Of a stretch of 47,906 nucleotides of DNA, positions 46,315 through 47,906 are shown in pieces; within the stretch, counting starts at the first letter, position 1, and each line of letters starts with the position of its first letter. The position numbers and the translations under genes are program-made. Source of the stretch: an uncultured Flavobacteriales bacterium (GTDB lineage: Bacteria; Bacteroidota; Bacteroidia; Flavobacteriales; BACL11). The notes under the pieces are model-generated. The model had not been told where the DNA came from. It did not search any database and was given only the letters and a program-made list of their open reading frames with translations. The DNA lies in NCBI GenBank assembly GCA_905478185.1, contig CAJQHO010000049.1, positions 1-47,906 on the forward strand, read 5' to 3'.

Positions 46315-47906
46315 ATGAAAAAAACTTTACAATCAATTTTAGCTGTTCTCTTTTTAAGTATTGGTATTTCTGCTGATGCTCAAACCAGATATCTTGATGA
46401 TGTCTTTACTGGAGTTACAGTAACTTCTGATGTTGTTTATGCAAATAACATTAGTATTTTACCAATGTTACAGAGTTTACCTCCTGCTGCAACTGATTTA
46501 GTGTGTGATATTTACGAGCCATCTGGAGATAGTATTGTTAATAGACCAGTAATCATAGTAGCTCATACTGGTTCATTTTTACCTGCAGTAGTTAACGGAC
46601 AACCAACAGGAACAAAAACTGATTCATCTATTGTTGAGCAATGCATGAGATGGGCAAAGAAAGGTTATGTTGCTGTTGCTTTTAGTAACAGACTAGGTTG
46701 GAATCCAACTTCTCTTGATCAGGATGTAAGAACTTCTTCTCTTATACAGGCTGCATACAGAGGAATACAAGATGCAAGAGCTATGGTAAGGTATATGAGA
46801 ATGACTGAGGCTACTGGAAATACTTATGGAATTGACCCTACTAAAATCGTCATGGGTGGGCATGGTACAGGTGCATATATCTCATTAGGAGTTGCAACTT
46901 TAGATACAGCAACACAGATGTATATTCCTAAATTCATGAATTTAGCAACTACACCTCCAAGCCCTTATGTTTATGCTCCTTTCTTTGGTAATGTAAATGG
47001 AACTGACTCTGCATGGCTTCCTGATTTTGCTTCTCCAACAGGACAAACTGAGTTATGGAATATTCCTAACAACCCTTCTTACAGTTCAGAAGTAAGTATG
47101 GCATTTAATTTAGGTGGGGCTTTAGCTGATATATCTTGGCTACAATTAGGAGATGTTCCAATTGTTTCTTTCCATTGTGAGAATGATCCTTATGCTCCAA
47201 TTGATACTGGAGATGTAATTGTACCTACTACTGGAGATTTTGTTGTAGAGGTTATGGGAAGTAGAACAGTACAACATTATTCTAATCAATATCTGAATAA
47301 TGATGTTTTTGTACAAGCAGGGTTTACTGATGTATATACTACTGCTGCAAATGTAAATAATAGTGGATATGAAGGTTTAAATGTTTTTTCAACACCTGTT
47401 CCATCTACCGCTCCAAATGCTTATGGAGAATTTTATGAAGAAGAAGGATCACCTTGGGATTGGTGGGATAACGCAACTTATGATGCAATGTTCCAAGCTG
47501 TAAATGGTGCTCCTGCTGGATATGGTGCTGCAAACTCATTATTAGGAAATCCTGATATGTCGGCAACAAAAGGAAGGGCTTATATTGATACTGTTCAAGG
47601 ATATTTAAACCCAAGAATATATGCTGCCTTAAACCTTCCAAGCACACCAATTATTGGTATTTATGGATGTACGGATGCTTTAGCTTGCAATTACGATCCT
47701 ACTTCCAACAGTGATGATGGTAGTTGTGACCTTCCTGATGGATGTGGTGATCCACTTTATATGGAGTATGATGCTTCAGTAACTTGTAGTGATCCTAATG
47801 CTTGCATTACACTTATCACAACTGGAGTTGAAGAAATAACTTCTGACAAAAAACTAGTTAAGATTACAGACATCTTAGGAAAAGTAACTACACCAACAAA
47901 AAACAC
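46315..47906 (+). CDS. Alpha/beta-hydrolase-like secreted protein, T9SS cargo (partial)
   Basis: Missing from the ORF track because no stop is reached; I read 530 codons open to the window end. The signal peptide is MKKTLQSILAVLFLSIGISADAQ. The body resembles an alpha/beta hydrolase: DIYEPSGDS and PVIIVAHTGSF (strand and oxyanion region), AYRGIQDARAMVRYMR, the elbow IVMGGHGTGAYISLG (179-192) and FHCENDPYAP with Asp291. At the nucleophile position of GxSxG the residue is Gly184 (GGHGTGA compared with GGDSAGA). A Cys-rich YGCTDALACNYDPTSNSDDGSC unit (450-471) follows. The last part, LVKITDILGKVTTPTKN, looks like the start of a T9SS sorting domain. Whether it is an active enzyme is open. Confidence 0.82.
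   Translation, partial: MKKTLQSILAVLFLSIGISADAQTRYLDDVFTGVTVTSDVVYANNISILPMLQSLPPAATDLVCDIYEPSGDSIVNRPVIIVAHTGSFLPAVVNGQPTGTKTDSSIVEQCMRWAKKGYVAVAFSNRLGWNPTSLDQDVRTSSLIQAAYRGIQDARAMVRYMRMTEATGNTYGIDPTKIVMGGHGTGAYISLGVATLDTATQMYIPKFMNLATTPPSPYVYAPFFGNVNGTDSAWLPDFASPTGQTELWNIPNNPSYSSEVSMAFNLGGALADISWLQLGDVPIVSFHCENDPYAPIDTGDVIVPTTGDFVVEVMGSRTVQHYSNQYLNNDVFVQAGFTDVYTTAANVNNSGYEGLNVFSTPVPSTAPNAYGEFYEEEGSPWDWWDNATYDAMFQAVNGAPAGYGAANSLLGNPDMSATKGRAYIDTVQGYLNPRIYAALNLPSTPIIGIYGCTDALACNYDPTSNSDDGSCDLPDGCGDPLYMEYDASVTCSDPNACITLITTGVEEITSDKKLVKITDILGKVTTPTKN

Noticed and set aside
47405-47650. 81-residue minus-strand ORF near the right edge
   Set aside because: A shadow of the open hydrolase-like reading frame on the plus strand.
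1-47906. CRISPR arrays, transposons, prophage or defence islands
   Set aside because: I saw no regularly spaced repeats, transposase, integrase or toxin-antitoxin genes; nearly all the DNA is accounted for by housekeeping or envelope genes.

Overview
The window looks like core chromosome of a marine-type Flavobacteriales bacterium (phylum Bacteroidota). The DNA is AT-rich. Many genes are preceded by the Bacteroidota -7 element TAnnTTTG, usually followed by C, and Shine-Dalgarno sites are not evident. Other lineage marks are a type 9 secretion system (T9SS) plug protein, T9SS C-terminal sorting domains, a GSII glutamine synthetase, a fused SecDF, a DUF3467 gene after rpoC and a TonB receptor with an N-terminal carboxypeptidase-regulatory-like domain. 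I see no phage, transposase, CRISPR array, rRNA or clear horizontal island.

Layout. (1) 1-6060, minus: start of an exported protein (possibly ApbE), then the complete nqrABCDEF operon for the Na+-pumping NADH:quinone reductase, closed by an intrinsic terminator. (2) 6138-9157, plus: the T9SS plug lipoprotein (DUF5103) and pruA. (3) 24024-9250, minus: the expression block rpsU-xerC-hpf, then tRNA-Thr-Tyr-Gly, tuf, tRNA-Trp, secE, nusG, rplKAJL, rpoBC, DUF3467. (4) 29573-24027, minus: a tightly packed run of two PspC-like proteins around a small coiled-coil membrane protein, an RmlD-like reductase, an AGCS symporter, a helix-hairpin-helix protein, apt and an acyl-CoA dehydrogenase. (5) 29740-30483, plus: a YdcF/ElyC-like protein. 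(6) 33541-30480, minus: purM-prfA-pyrF. (7) 41046-33598, minus: secDF, tatA, a CaCA antiporter, glutamine synthetase and a PorE-like OmpA protein. (8) 41210-47906, plus: a surface cluster with a VCBS-repeat T9SS cargo, a TonB-dependent receptor, and an alpha/beta-hydrolase-like T9SS cargo that runs off the window and is absent from the ORF track.

How it fits together. Nqr makes a sodium gradient that the AGCS symporter, and possibly the CaCA antiporter and SecDF, can spend. SecE, SecDF and TatA move proteins across the inner membrane. The plug and PorE-like proteins connect to T9SS, whose likely cargo lies at the right end. Most genes have familiar functions. The points most worth a second look are the hydrolase-like cargo with Gly at the nucleophile position, three start codons pressed against upstream terminators, a hairpin between rplL and rpoB, back-to-back promoters between nqrA and the plug gene, and the operon of tiny PspC-like membrane proteins.
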